DNA from: Candidatus Planktophila lacus
Lineage (GTDB): Bacteria > Pseudomonadota > Gammaproteobacteria > Steroidobacterales > Steroidobacteraceae
Length of the DNA stretch: 64,000 nt
Direction of reading: 5' to 3'
Assembly (NCBI GenBank): GCA_943331345.2
Contig: CALQLF020000003.1
Location: forward strand, 1 to 64,000
Shown: piece by piece, positions 45,962 through 55,231 of the stretch
How positions within the stretch are numbered: the first letter of the stretch is position 1
Layout of the letters: every line of letters begins with the position of its first letter
Translations under genes and position numbers: made by a program
Notes under the pieces: generated by a model
Told to the model about the DNA's origin: nothing
What the model saw: only the letters and a program-made list of their open reading frames with translations
The model's database searches: none

Positions 45962-47742
45962 GCGCGCAGGATGTCCTGGTACCGGACCTCGGTGGTTCCG
46001 CCGATGTGCCCGTCATCGCCGTGCTCGTTAAGGCTGGCGATGTAGTACAGAAGGAAGACCCGCTGTTCACGCTGGAAAGCGAGAAGGCGACCATGGATGT
46101 GCCGGCGCCGTTTGCGGGCACCGTCGAGGCCTTGCTGGTGGAGGTCGGCACGAAGGTTAGTACCGGTTCGCTGGTGGCGCGCATTGCGGCAGCGGACAGT
46201 CGCGAGCAAGCTCGCTCCCACAGTGCAGGGGACAGTCGCGAGCAAGTGGCCTCCCACGGTGCTGCTGAAAGTCGCGAGCAAGTTCCCTCACACACTGAAG
46301 TTTCGGGTGCGGCAGCGGATGAACCGGCCGCCGACGTGCATATTCCCTTGCTCGTTCTCGGCGCCGGGCCCGGCGGTTACACCGCTGCCTTCCGCGCCGC
46401 AGACCTCGGTCTTGAAGTCGGACTGGTGGAACGTTGGCCTACTTTGGGTGGTGTTTGTCTGAATGTGGGTTGCATTCCTTCGAAGGCCTTGCTGCATGCG
46501 GCGAAGGTCATTGAAGAAGCCCATGACATGTCGGCGCTAGGGGTGCAGTTCGCGCCGCCAGTCATCGACAACGTGAAGCTGAAGGGCTGGAAAGACCGCG
46601 TGGTGGGCAAGCTCACCACGGGCCTCACTGGGCTCGCCAAGCAGCGCAAGGTCAAAGTCCTGCGGGGCACCGGTACTTTTTTGTCCGCGCACCGTCTGGT
46701 AGTCACTGCCGAAGACGGCAGCCGCCAGGTCGTCGGGTTCGAGCAGTGCATCATCGCCGCGGGCAGCGAGCCGGTGAAGCTGCCGGCATTCCCGGCGGAT
46801 CCGCGCATTCTCGACAGCACCAGCGCGCTGGAATTGGCGCGTATCGATGGACGCTTGCTAGTGATTGGCGGTGGCATCATCGGTCTGGAAATGGCCTGCG
46901 TCTACGACGCCTTGGGCGCCAAGGTGTCTGTGGTCGAGCTCGGTGCGGGCCTCATGCCGGGTGCCGACCGCGACCTCGTGCGCCCGCTCGAAAAGCGCCT
47001 GAAAGCACGCTACGAAGCCATTTTGACCGGCACGAAAGTCGTCGCCATCGAGGCGTTGCCGGAAGGGTTGCGCGTTACTTTCGAAGGCAAGGGCGCGCCT
47101 GAGCCGCAGGTCTATGACCAGGTGCTGGTGGCCGTGGGCCGTGTACCGAACGGCAAGCGTCTGGAAGCCGCTGCGGCTGGGGTGGACGTGGATGCTCGTG
47201 GCTTCATTGCCGTGGACAAGCAGATGCGCACGAACGTGCCGCACATCTTCGCCATCGGCGATGTGGTGGGACAGCCCATGTTGGCCCACAAGGCCACGCA
47301 TGAAGGCAAGCTGGCCGCCGAAGTAGCCGCGGGTGAAAAGCGTGCTTTCGACGCTCGCGTCATTCCTTCCGTGGCCTATACCGACCCGGAGGTGGCTTGG
47401 GTGGGTTTGACGGAAACCCAGGCGGCCGAGCAGGGCATCAAAGTGGAGAAGGGCGTGTTCCCTTGGGCGGCTTCCGGTCGTGCTTTGGCACTAAACCGCG
47501 ACGAGGGCTTCACGAAGCTGTTGTTCGACCCGACCACTCATCGGTTGCTGGGCGCAGGCCTGGTCGGGCCAAACGCAGGCGAACTCATCGGTGAGGTGGC
47601 GTTGGCCGTGGAGATGGGGGCGGACGCTGCCGACATCGGCAACACCATCCACCCCCACCCGACGCTCAGCGAAACGGTCGCATTCGCCGCAGAAGCGTTT
47701 GAGGGCACACTCACGGATCTGTACCTGCCGAAGCGGAAATAA
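45958..47742 (+). CDS. lpdA: Dihydrolipoamide dehydrogenase with N-terminal lipoyl domain (E3)
   Basis: Flavoprotein that reoxidises the lipoyl groups with NAD+. The start is GTG 45958, overlapping the aceF stop; the protein has 594 residues against about 475 for plain E3. The extra 115 residues are a lipoyl domain (ESEKATMDVPAP near 41-52) plus a linker of three 12-residue repeats (80-115) encoded by decaying REP copies. The E3 part has VLGAGPGGYTAAF, GGVCLNVGCIPSK (redox disulfide), VIGGGIIGLE, AIGDVVG and the C-terminal HPHPTLSE with the catalytic His. This E3-with-lipoyl plan is known from Neisseria and related bacteria. Confidence 0.97.
   Translation: MSAQDVLVPDLGGSADVPVIAVLVKAGDVVQKEDPLFTLESEKATMDVPAPFAGTVEALLVEVGTKVSTGSLVARIAAADSREQARSHSAGDSREQVASHGAAESREQVPSHTEVSGAAADEPAADVHIPLLVLGAGPGGYTAAFRAADLGLEVGLVERWPTLGGVCLNVGCIPSKALLHAAKVIEEAHDMSALGVQFAPPVIDNVKLKGWKDRVVGKLTTGLTGLAKQRKVKVLRGTGTFLSAHRLVVTAEDGSRQVVGFEQCIIAAGSEPVKLPAFPADPRILDSTSALELARIDGRLLVIGGGIIGLEMACVYDALGAKVSVVELGAGLMPGADRDLVRPLEKRLKARYEAILTGTKVVAIEALPEGLRVTFEGKGAPEPQVYDQVLVAVGRVPNGKRLEAAAAGVDVDARGFIAVDKQMRTNVPHIFAIGDVVGQPMLAHKATHEGKLAAEVAAGEKRAFDARVIPSVAYTDPEVAWVGLTETQAAEQGIKVEKGVFPWAASGRALALNRDEGFTKLLFDPTTHRLLGAGLVGPNAGELIGEVALAVEMGADAADIGNTIHPHPTLSETVAFAAEAFEGTLTDLYLPKRK
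46195..46302. repeat. Three 36-bp REP-derived units in lpdA
   Basis: REP-like cores start at 46199, 46235 and 46271, exactly 36 bases apart. The first is perfect (GTCGCGAGCAAGCTCGCTCC then CACA) and the next two are decayed in the second half. In frame they read DSREQARSHSAG, DSREQVASHGAA and ESREQVPSHTEV, residues 80-115 between the lipoyl domain and the flavoprotein domain. Confidence 0.9.
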
Positions 47743-47855
47743 TGTTTCCTGATTGCGCCGCAGGCTAGTTTGCGGGGCCTGCCGTACGGACTTTTCCCTG
47801 TCCGCCCAATAACCTACAAACTATTGCGCTGCAAAACAGTTACACTATGCGGCCT

Positions 47856-47861
47856 TATACT
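47856..47861 (+). promoter_or_regulatory. Candidate -10 for the DEAD-box helicase gene
   Basis: TATACT lies 12 bases before the ATG at 47873, inside an AT-richer stretch of the 130-bp gap after lpdA. A matching -35 is not clear. If used, the leader would be very short. Confidence 0.25.
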
Positions 47862-47872
47862 AGGCGTACGCC

Positions 47873-50026
47873 ATGAACTCTCCTCAGGATTCCACCGAGA
47901 ATCCCTCCGCAGCGAATCCCGCTGAGGCGGCCGAAGCCGCCATCACTTTCGCTAGCCTCGGACTTGCCGCGCCAGTGCTCGAAGCGCTCTTGGCGGTCGG
48001 TTACGAATCTCCTTCGCCCATCCAAGCCGCCACCATTCCGGCATTGCTGGAAGGCAAGGACGTGCTCGGCCAGGCACAGACCGGTACTGGCAAGACCGCG
48101 GCCTTCGCCCTGCCACTGCTCTCTGGGCTAGACCTCAACGTCGCCGGCGTGCAGGCTCTGGTCATGGTGCCTACCCGTGAACTGGCCATTCAGGTGGCCG
48201 AGGCGTTCAACAAGTACGCCGCCAAGATGCCCGGTTTTCATGTGCTGCCCATCTACGGTGGCCAGAGCTATACCCCGCAGTTGAACGCCTTGCGTCGCGG
48301 CGTTCACGTGGTGGTTGGCACCCCGGGTCGCATCATGGACCACCTCGATCGCGGCACACTGTCGCTCGAGGCTGTGCGTTACGTGGTGCTCGACGAAGCC
48401 GACGAGATGCTCCAGATGGGCTTCGTCGATGCCATCGAGCAGATTCTCGGCAAGGTACCGCCAGAACGTCAGGTGGCGTTGTTCTCGGCCACCATGGCAC
48501 CGCAAATCAAGCGCATTGCGAAAACGCATCTACGTTCGCCGCGCGAAATCAACATTCAGGGCAAGACCACTACCTCGGCGAATATCCGCCAGCGCTATTG
48601 GGTGGTCAGCGGTCTGCACAAGCTGGACGCGCTCACGCGCATCCTCGAAGTGGAGCCGTTCGACGCCATGCTGGTGTTTACGCGTACCAAGCAGTCGACG
48701 GTGGAGTTGGCTGAACGTCTCGAAGCTCGCGGCTTCTCTGCCGCAGCGCTGAATGGCGACATTCTGCAGGCGCAGCGTGAACGCACCATCGCAGCGCTGA
48801 AGGCCGGCAAGATCGACATTCTGGTTGCCACCGACGTGGCCGCGCGCGGTCTCGACGTGGAGCGTATTGGCCATGTCGTGAACTTCGATGTGCCTTACGA
48901 CACCGAAAGCTATGTGCACCGTATCGGTCGCACGGGCCGTGCCGGACGCAAGGGTGAGGCCATCCTGTTCATCGCGCCACGCGAACGCAACATGCTTTCG
49001 GCGATTGAACGCGCCACGCGTTCGCCGCTCGAGCCGATGCGTCTGCCGACTGTCAGCGATGTGAATGAAGCGCGTATCACCAAGTTCCGTGAACGACTGG
49101 AAGCGGTCATCACGGAAGGTGTCTCTACCGAATACCGTAGTGTCATCGAGTCCGTCGTGCGCGAGTCCGGTCAGGACCTGCTCGACGTGGCTGCCGCGCT
49201 TGCTCGCATGGCGCAGGGCGAAACGCCGCTGCTGCTGCCGGGTGGTGAAGAGCCGGGCAGCCGCGACGGCGCCCCGCGTTCGTTGCCACCGGAAGACCGG
49301 CAGGGTCGTCCTCGCGACCGTCTGGCCGAGATGCTGGAAGAAGAGCAGCGCCCGAACGGCAAGTATGTGTCCCGCGAAGATCGCTTCGGTCCGCAGCAGG
49401 TTTATCGCCTTGAAGTGGGCCGCGCCCACGGCGTGCAGCCAGGCAACATCGTGGGCGCCATTGCGCACACGGCGGACCTCGCCGGCAACCAGATCAACGG
49501 CGTCGACATTCACTTCGACCACACGCTCGTCCGCTTGCCGGCAGGGCTGTCGCCGGAAGTGCTGGGCAAGATTTCCGAGGTGAAGGTGCGCGGGCGTTCG
49601 CTAGACATCAAGCCCGCTGAGGCCGGTGCTGGCGAAGGTGCACCTCGTGGCCCGCGTCAGTTCGAAGGCGGCGGGCGTCCGTTCCAGGGCGGTGGCCGTC
49701 CTCCGTTCCACGGCAGCGGTCCGCGTCATTTCCAAGGCGGTGGTCGCCCCTTCGAGGGTGGTGGCCGTCCGTTTGAAGGGGGTGGCCCGCGTTCGTTCGA
49801 AGGTGGTGGCCGTCCTTCGTTCCCACCGCGCGGTCGTCCGTTCGAGGGTGGCGCTCCGCGTCCCTTCGAAGGTGGTGGTCGTCCGTTCGAGGGTGGCGCT
49901 CCGCGTCAGTTCGAAGGTGGCGCTCGTCCGCCGTTCGAGGGCGGTGCCCGTCCCCCGCGTCCGTTTGCCGGGCGCCCGTTCAGCGGTCCTTCGAAGCCGC
50001 ATCGCAAGGGTCCGCCAAAGCGCTGA
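47873..50026 (+). CDS. deaD: DEAD-box RNA helicase, DeaD/CsdA type
   Basis: ATP-dependent RNA helicase used in ribosome assembly, mRNA decay and cold growth. The 717-residue protein has TFASLGLAAPVLEAL (Q-motif region), GQAQTGTGKTAA near 65-76, PTRELAIQV, VLDEADEML (DEAD at 173-176), LFSATM, DVAARGLDVE and HRIGRTGRAG. Residues about 500-580 form the DbpA-type RNA-binding domain (VYRLEVGRAHGVQPGNIVGAI). From about 590 to the end is a 120-residue Gly/Arg/Pro/Phe tail of FEGGGRP-type repeats, longer and more regular than the E. coli DeaD tail. A basic C-terminus (HRKGPPKR) ends it. Confidence 0.95.
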   Translation: MNSPQDSTENPSAANPAEAAEAAITFASLGLAAPVLEALLAVGYESPSPIQAATIPALLEGKDVLGQAQTGTGKTAAFALPLLSGLDLNVAGVQALVMVPTRELAIQVAEAFNKYAAKMPGFHVLPIYGGQSYTPQLNALRRGVHVVVGTPGRIMDHLDRGTLSLEAVRYVVLDEADEMLQMGFVDAIEQILGKVPPERQVALFSATMAPQIKRIAKTHLRSPREINIQGKTTTSANIRQRYWVVSGLHKLDALTRILEVEPFDAMLVFTRTKQSTVELAERLEARGFSAAALNGDILQAQRERTIAALKAGKIDILVATDVAARGLDVERIGHVVNFDVPYDTESYVHRIGRTGRAGRKGEAILFIAPRERNMLSAIERATRSPLEPMRLPTVSDVNEARITKFRERLEAVITEGVSTEYRSVIESVVRESGQDLLDVAAALARMAQGETPLLLPGGEEPGSRDGAPRSLPPEDRQGRPRDRLAEMLEEEQRPNGKYVSREDRFGPQQVYRLEVGRAHGVQPGNIVGAIAHTADLAGNQINGVDIHFDHTLVRLPAGLSPEVLGKISEVKVRGRSLDIKPAEAGAGEGAPRGPRQFEGGGRPFQGGGRPPFHGSGPRHFQGGGRPFEGGGRPFEGGGPRSFEGGGRPSFPPRGRPFEGGAPRPFEGGGRPFEGGAPRQFEGGARPPFEGGARPPRPFAGRPFSGPSKPHRKGPPKR
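49660..49980 (+). repeat. Degenerate repeats encoding the FEGGGRP tail of DeaD
   Basis: More than a dozen imperfect 18-24-base units (TTCGAAGGTGGTGGTCGTCC-like) encode FEGGGRP, FEGGAPR and FQGGGRP. The repeats are in frame and keep third-position changes that are mostly silent. Confidence 0.85.
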
Positions 50027-50076
50027 CCCTGCGTCATCGGCGGCGTCGGCTCAGCGGTGCCGCCTACGCTGGCTCT

Positions 50077-51333
50077 TCAGGGCAGTAGCCCCATCTTCCG
50101 CAGCTTCGGCGTGACCACCGGAATGGTCAGCATCGTGCTGCCGACGGCCATCAGCAGTAAAGCCGTGAATGTCGTCGGCGTGATGACTGCCTTGTCGAGC
50201 AGGATGTTGGCGAAGATGATCATGATGAGCGCCTTCGTCTGCAGCAGCCAGCCGATGAGCGAGGCTTCGCCAGGTGCCCAGCCCAGGAACTTGCCTGCTA
50301 TGCGTAGCCCGACCAGCTTGCCTACCACCGCGGCCGCGAGCAGTCCGCCCGCCGCGAGAAATACCTGAACCCCACCGGCTGCCCATTGCGTCCGCAAGCC
50401 AGTACTCAGGAAGAACACGGGCATCATCACCAGCAAGACGTGGTGCCGGAGTTTGTCTAGCGAATCGCGGTCGAACCAATCGCTATCCGTTACCGCGCCG
50501 GCCAGAAAGGCGCCCACCATGAAGTGCAGGCCGGACCAGTCGGCGCCCCATGCGCAGGCCGCCAGCCAGATGAGGCTGGCGTACCAGCGGTCGGCCATCG
50601 GAATGCGGCGCATACCCCAGCGGAATAGGGTGACGAGTACCGCGAAGCCGGCCAGAAACAAGAGTTGTCGGCCCACGCGGTTCCAGTCCATGAGGATCAG
50701 CGCCAGCACGCCCCAGATGGCGATGTCATCCAAGCTAGCGTAACGCAGGATGCGTTGACCCAGCGGTTGCCGCAGCAGGGCAAGGCGTTCCAGGAATAGC
50801 ACCAGGATGGGGAGCGCGGTGACGGCGCATGACATGCCCACACCCAAGACAAATTGCCATGGCGCTGTGCCCGCACCCATCCAGAGGGAATGCATGGCAC
50901 GTGCATCCGTTTCAGCTGCAAGGCCTGAAGACGCCGTAGTAGCCAGGGCCTCGCCACCGTTCCACACCAACAGAGCGGCAACGCCTGCCCCCGCCAGCAA
51001 GGGGGTGAATAATGCTAGTCCTGCCGTGATGCTGGTTTCGCCGCGCTTGCGCCACGCATCCCGCAGGTCCAGTTCCACGCCGGCCAGCCAGACGAACAGG
51101 ATGACCGCCCACCAGGCAATGCCATTCAGCGACTGGACAACTTTCGGGTTGAACACGAATGCGTAGTAATCCGGATACGCGGCGCCAAGTACGCCAGGGC
51201 CCAGGAGGATGCCGCCGACGATTTGCACCACGACCAGCGGCGCCCAGTAGTCCGTGCGGCCCAGACGCCACAACAGGTAGGGCGCTGTGAAAATGATAAG
51301 CAGCGCGATGAGGAAAATTTCAGTGGTGTTCAT
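50077..51333 (-). CDS. CPA2-family cation/proton antiporter
   Basis: Inner-membrane antiporter of the Na+/H+ or K+/H+ exchanger superfamily, 418 residues with about 11-12 membrane segments. Features: LVVVQIVGGILLGPGVLG near 37-54, FVWLAGVELDL near 85, and LHFMVGAFLAGAVTDSD near 268. No C-terminal TrkA-N (NAD-binding) domain follows, unlike KefB/KefC. ATG 51333 is chosen; a TTG two codons upstream is the alternative. The ion cannot be determined. It converges on deaD with a 50-bp gap. Confidence 0.85.
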   Translation of the reverse strand: MNTTEIFLIALLIIFTAPYLLWRLGRTDYWAPLVVVQIVGGILLGPGVLGAAYPDYYAFVFNPKVVQSLNGIAWWAVILFVWLAGVELDLRDAWRKRGETSITAGLALFTPLLAGAGVAALLVWNGGEALATTASSGLAAETDARAMHSLWMGAGTAPWQFVLGVGMSCAVTALPILVLFLERLALLRQPLGQRILRYASLDDIAIWGVLALILMDWNRVGRQLLFLAGFAVLVTLFRWGMRRIPMADRWYASLIWLAACAWGADWSGLHFMVGAFLAGAVTDSDWFDRDSLDKLRHHVLLVMMPVFFLSTGLRTQWAAGGVQVFLAAGGLLAAAVVGKLVGLRIAGKFLGWAPGEASLIGWLLQTKALIMIIFANILLDKAVITPTTFTALLLMAVGSTMLTIPVVTPKLRKMGLLP

Positions 51334-51399
51334 TCGCAACGTTATCCCTTACGTTGGACAGGACTTCATCAAAACGCACAGCAGCATGCTGCCTTGGAC

Positions 51400-51825
51400 T
51401 TACAGCGACCGCAAAGCCGCCAAGTAGCGTTGCTCGTCTGGAGCTACGCCCTGACGCTGTGCGTCCCACAGTGCTGCGCCGAGCGGCTCCATCATTAGGT
51501 GTTCTGCTTCGTGGGCGGAATCGTGCCGCCGCACGAGCAAGGTGTGAACGTCGCGGATGCCCTTGGGGCGGTCCGTCGATACTTGCTCGCGCAAGGCTAG
51601 ATGCATGCCCATGTGCAGAAATGGGTTGGTTTGCCCTTGTTCTGGCGTCCAGTCGCGGTCGAGTGCGTCGGGCGTCAGTAACGAGTGGTACTCCGGGTGC
51701 AGCGCCACCACATCCGCTACTTGCGCTTGTAGCGGCGTGAGTGGCAGGCCTTCGGAGTGCCGCTGCCAGGCTTCCAGGTACATGCGTCGCAGGGCGTCGC
51801 GCTGTTGGTCATGGAACACGGGCAT
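51400..51825 (-). CDS. DUF1841 family protein
   Basis: A 141-residue soluble protein of the DUF1841 family, recognised by NPFLHMGMHLALREQVSTD and HDSAHEAEHLMMEPLGAALW near the C-terminal half. Function unknown; the His-rich HDSAHEAEH hints at metal binding. Its ATG overlaps the nth stop by one base (TGATG), so it is translated after nth. This pairing with nth is common in related bacteria. Confidence 0.82.
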   Translation of the reverse strand: MPVFHDQQRDALRRMYLEAWQRHSEGLPLTPLQAQVADVVALHPEYHSLLTPDALDRDWTPEQGQTNPFLHMGMHLALREQVSTDRPKGIRDVHTLLVRRHDSAHEAEHLMMEPLGAALWDAQRQGVAPDEQRYLAALRSL

Positions 51826-52490
51826 CAGCGGGGCTCCGGTGTGGGCAACGTGCCCTTGGCGATGAGTTTGCGACCATGGCGGCACAGGTCTGCCACGAAG
51901 CAACGCTTGCAATCGGGTTTGTGGGCCTTGCACACATAGCGTCCATGCAAAATGAGCCAGTGGTGCGCATCCAGCAGAAACTCTGCCGGCACGCGCTTGA
52001 GCAAGGCGTCTTCGACGGCGCGTACGGTCTTGCCCGGCGCCAAGCCGGTGATATTCGAAACTCGAAAGATATGCGTATCTACGGCCATCGTGGGCTGTCC
52101 GAAGGCCGTGTTCAGCACGACGTTTGCCGTCTTGCGCCCCACTCCGGGCAGCGCCTCGAGCGCGGCCCTGTCCGTGGGTACTTCGCCACCATGTTCTGCT
52201 AATAGCTGCCGGCACAGTTCGATAACGTTCTTGGCCTTGGCGTTGAACAGGCCGATGTGTTTCACGTACGGCGTCAGGCCAACTACATCCAAAGCGAGTA
52301 TCGCTGCCGGTGTGTTGGCGACGGAGTAGAGCCGACGGGTGGCCAAGTTCACGCTCTTGTCGGTGGCTTGCGCCGACAGCACTACTGCAACCAGCAACTC
52401 GAACGGGGAGTGGTACTCCAGTTCCGTTTTTGGCGAGGGGTTCAGGGTCCGCAGTCGCGTGAAGAACTCGCGGCGTTGTTCAGGGTTCAT
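51825..52490 (-). CDS. nth: Endonuclease III
   Basis: Base-excision repair glycosylase/AP lyase for oxidised pyrimidines. The 221-residue protein has the helix-hairpin-helix [18 protein letters not shown] with the catalytic Lys near 120, [11 protein letters not shown] with the catalytic Asp near 138, and the C-terminal [4Fe-4S] motif [17 protein letters not shown] near 187-203 in CX6CX2CX5C spacing. Length matches E. coli Nth (211). The start overlaps the rnfB-like stop (ATGA). Confidence 0.97.
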   Translation of the reverse strand: MNPEQRREFFTRLRTLNPSPKTELEYHSPFELLVAVVLSAQATDKSVNLATRRLYSVANTPAAILALDVVGLTPYVKHIGLFNAKAKNVIELCRQLLAEHGGEVPTDRAALEALPGVGRKTANVVLNTAFGQPTMAVDTHIFRVSNITGLAPGKTVRAVEDALLKRVPAEFLLDAHHWLILHGRYVCKAHKPDCKRCFVADLCRHGRKLIAKGTLPTPEPR

Positions 52491-53065
52491 GTCGGCTCTG
52501 CCTCCGTACTATGGTCTGCGCGCCAACGGGCGGCGCGCTCGGCCAAGGCTAAAGCTCGCTGCTGCTCGCGTTGCTCGCGGCGGCGGTCGTGGTTTTCTTG
52601 ACGGTTGCGGTGGTGCTGCGCTTCGCTGGCAAGCACTTCAGCGCTACGGGGTGGTGCGCCGGTGGGTTCGAGGCGGATGCAGTCCACCGGGCAAGGGGCG
52701 ATACATAGTTCGCAGCCATTGCACTCGCTGGCAATGACGGTATGCAGCAACTTGCGGGCACCAATGATGGCATCGACCGGGCAGGCGGGCAGACACTTCG
52801 CGCAGCCGATGCACACGCTTTCGTCGATGATGGCCACGCGCGGCGGCAGGAACTCGCCACAACTCGGGTCGAGTGGCGTTGCCGTCACACCTAGTGTTGC
52901 TGCCAGATTGGCGAGCGTGGACGGCCCACCGGGCGGGCAACGGTTGGGTGCGGCCTCGCCAGTGGCCATGGCGATAGCGTAGGGGCGACAGCCGGCGTAG
53001 CCACAACGCGTGCACTGCGTCTGCGGCAGCAGTGCATCCAAGCGGTCCGCAAGCGTGGCGTCCAT
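52487..53065 (-). CDS. RnfB/RsxB-like ferredoxin without membrane anchor
   Basis: Electron-transfer iron-sulfur protein of the Rnf/Rsx subunit B type, 192 residues. It has the N-terminal cluster motif CTRCGYAGC near 18-26, with another Cys in NRCPPGG, and two ferredoxin clusters: [17 protein letters not shown] near 113 and [17 protein letters not shown] near 143. The N-terminal membrane helix of RnfB is missing. ATG 53065 is chosen over upstream starts. The tail is charged and helical ([17 protein letters not shown]). No other rnf gene is in the window. In E. coli, rsxABCDGE lie directly before nth. Confidence 0.86.
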   Translation of the reverse strand: MDATLADRLDALLPQTQCTRCGYAGCRPYAIAMATGEAAPNRCPPGGPSTLANLAATLGVTATPLDPSCGEFLPPRVAIIDESVCIGCAKCLPACPVDAIIGARKLLHTVIASECNGCELCIAPCPVDCIRLEPTGAPPRSAEVLASEAQHHRNRQENHDRRREQREQQRALALAERAARWRADHSTEAEPT

Positions 53066-53084
53066 GCGGTACTGCGCGCCAGCG

Positions 53085-55202
53085 TTACTTGATGAGGCTG
53101 CCCGTGACCGCGCCGGCATCCGGCGACAGCACGAAGATGCCACCGGCGCCGTTTTCCGCCGCCAGCACCATGCCCTCGCTGGTGCCGAAGCGCATCTTGC
53201 GCGGCTTCAGGTTGGCGACAATGACCACTTGGCGGCCCACCAATTGCTCCGGGGCATAGGCGGAACGGATGCCAGAGAAAATGGTTCGCTCGATAGCGGT
53301 GCCGTCGGCACTGGTGCCTAGGCTGACGCGCAGCTTCAGCAGTTTGTCGGAGCCCTCGACTGCCGAGGCCTCCAGTACTTCCGCGACGCGTAACTCGACC
53401 TTCATCAGGGCTTCGAGATCGATTTCGGGAGTGGCACCTGCCGCGGGCGCCGCTGCCTTGCTCGCGGTCGCTTCTTTCTGCGCAGGCTTGGGCTCTGCGA
53501 TGGGCTCGCTCACTGTCGGTGGCGTTACCACCAACTGTGCTACCACCTTGGCGTCCAGGCGCGTGGCCAGCGCTTCGTAGGCGCGGATGGCGTGGTCGAG
53601 CAAGGGCGTGTCGAGTTGTTCCCAACGGCTGATGGGTGACTGCAGGAACGCTTCGGCGCCCGCTGCTAGGTTCGGCATGACGGGCTTCAGAAAACCTACC
53701 AGCGAACGGAAGAGATTCAGGCCCTGCGTACACACGGCCTGCACTTCGGTCGCCTTGGCCGGGTCTTTTGCCAGCAACCAGGGCTTCTGTGTGTCGATGT
53801 ACTGGTTGGCCTTGTCTGCCAGCATCATCACTTCACGCACGGCGGCCGCGTAGTCGCGGGCTTCGTAGAGCGCCTGAATGCGTGGGCGGGCTGCTACAAA
53901 TTCCGCAAACAGGCCGGGCTCCGGGAGCGTCGCGGCCAGGCGGCCCTCGAAGCTGCGGGTGAGGAAGCCCGCGCAGCGGCTGCCGATGTTCACTACCTTG
54001 CCGACTACTTCGGCGTTGAAGCGGCTGGTGAAGTCTTCGAGGCTCAAGTCCATGTCATCAAGACCGGACGTGAGCTTGCTCGCGAAATAAAAGCGCAGCG
54101 GCTCCGCGGGCAGCAGGTCGAGGTACTGGCGCGCGGTGATGAACGTGCCGCGACTCTTCGACATCTTCTGGCCGTTCACGGTAAGGAAGCCGTGAACGAA
54201 CACGCCATTCGGCGTGCGCATCCCGGCACCATTCAGGACGGCGGGCCAGAACAGCGCGTGGAAATACAGGATGTCCTTGCCGATGAAGTGGTAGAGCTCG
54301 GTGCCCGACGAACGAGCGCCTTCGGCCCCCCAGAACTCGTCATGAGTGGCGGCGACATCGACACCGCGCTTGGCGGACAGGGCGTCGAAGCTGCCGATGT
54401 AGCCGATGGGTGCGTCGAGCCAGACATAGAAGAACTTGCCGGGAGCACCGGGGATGCCAAAGCCGAAGTACGGTGCATCGCGCGAGATGTCCCAGTCGCG
54501 AAGGCCTGCGGTAAACCACTCGTCCAGCTTGTTGGCCACGCCCGCGTCCACGGTGCCGCTACGTACCCACTCTTTCAGCAAGGCTTCGAAGTGGCCCAAC
54601 TGAAAGAACAAGTGCTCGCTGTCGCGTTCTTCGGGCGTGGTACCCGAGACCGCCGACACCGGGTCGATGAGTTCAGACGGGGAGTAGGTGGCGCCGCATT
54701 TCTCGCAGCTGTCGCCGTACTGGTCCGCCGCCTTGCAGCGGGGGCAGGTGCCCTTCACGTAGCGGTCCGGCAGGAACATGCCGGCCTTGGCATCGTAGGC
54801 CTGACGGATGGTGCGGCGCGAGATATGGCCAGCCGCATCCAGTGACTGGAAAATCTGCTCCGTACGCGCGCGGTTCTCGGACGCATTGGTGCTATGGAAA
54901 TGGTCGAAGTCGATACCGAAGGCGGCGAAGTCCGCCGCGTGCTCGGCACCGACGCGCGCAATGAGTTCTTCCGGCGTAATGCCCTCGGACTGGGCCCGCA
55001 ACATGATCGGGGTGCCGTGGGTGTCGTCCGCACAGACGTAGTAGCACTCGTTGCCGGCCATCTTCTGGTGACGCACCCAGATGTCGGTTTGGGTGTATTC
55101 CACCAAGTGGCCTAGATGCAGCGGGCCGTTGGCGTAGGGCAGGGCACTGGTAACGAGAATGCGGCGCATGGCGGGCGTAGGTCCGAAACGGTAATGCGCC
55201 AT
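53085..55202 (-). CDS. metG: Methionyl-tRNA synthetase
   Basis: Charges tRNA-Met. The 705-residue class I enzyme has [18 protein letters not shown] (HLGH variant of HIGH) near 20-37, the Zn knuckle [17 protein letters not shown], and [13 protein letters not shown] near 340 with KMSKS. Residues about 600-705 are a tRNA-binding domain ([29 protein letters not shown]). An alternative start is ATG 55169, giving [15 protein letters not shown]. It precedes rnfB on the same strand; the gap is 19 bp. Confidence 0.97.
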   Translation of the reverse strand: MAHYRFGPTPAMRRILVTSALPYANGPLHLGHLVEYTQTDIWVRHQKMAGNECYYVCADDTHGTPIMLRAQSEGITPEELIARVGAEHAADFAAFGIDFDHFHSTNASENRARTEQIFQSLDAAGHISRRTIRQAYDAKAGMFLPDRYVKGTCPRCKAADQYGDSCEKCGATYSPSELIDPVSAVSGTTPEERDSEHLFFQLGHFEALLKEWVRSGTVDAGVANKLDEWFTAGLRDWDISRDAPYFGFGIPGAPGKFFYVWLDAPIGYIGSFDALSAKRGVDVAATHDEFWGAEGARSSGTELYHFIGKDILYFHALFWPAVLNGAGMRTPNGVFVHGFLTVNGQKMSKSRGTFITARQYLDLLPAEPLRFYFASKLTSGLDDMDLSLEDFTSRFNAEVVGKVVNIGSRCAGFLTRSFEGRLAATLPEPGLFAEFVAARPRIQALYEARDYAAAVREVMMLADKANQYIDTQKPWLLAKDPAKATEVQAVCTQGLNLFRSLVGFLKPVMPNLAAGAEAFLQSPISRWEQLDTPLLDHAIRAYEALATRLDAKVVAQLVVTPPTVSEPIAEPKPAQKEATASKAAAPAAGATPEIDLEALMKVELRVAEVLEASAVEGSDKLLKLRVSLGTSADGTAIERTIFSGIRSAYAPEQLVGRQVVIVANLKPRKMRFGTSEGMVLAAENGAGGIFVLSPDAGAVTGSLIK

Positions 55203-55231
55203 TATGCCAAAGCGAGTGCCAACCCCGGCCG

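Noticed and set aside
46195-46302. The 36-bp spaced repeats in lpdA as a short CRISPR-like array
   Set aside because: The units are in frame, the spacers are not unique sequences, there is no cas gene, and the repeat is a known REP palindrome.
54068-54086. A REP-like GAGCTTGCTCGCGA string in metG
   Set aside because: It encodes the conserved [11 protein letters not shown] region of MetRS, and only the core matches. Chance similarity is the simpler view.
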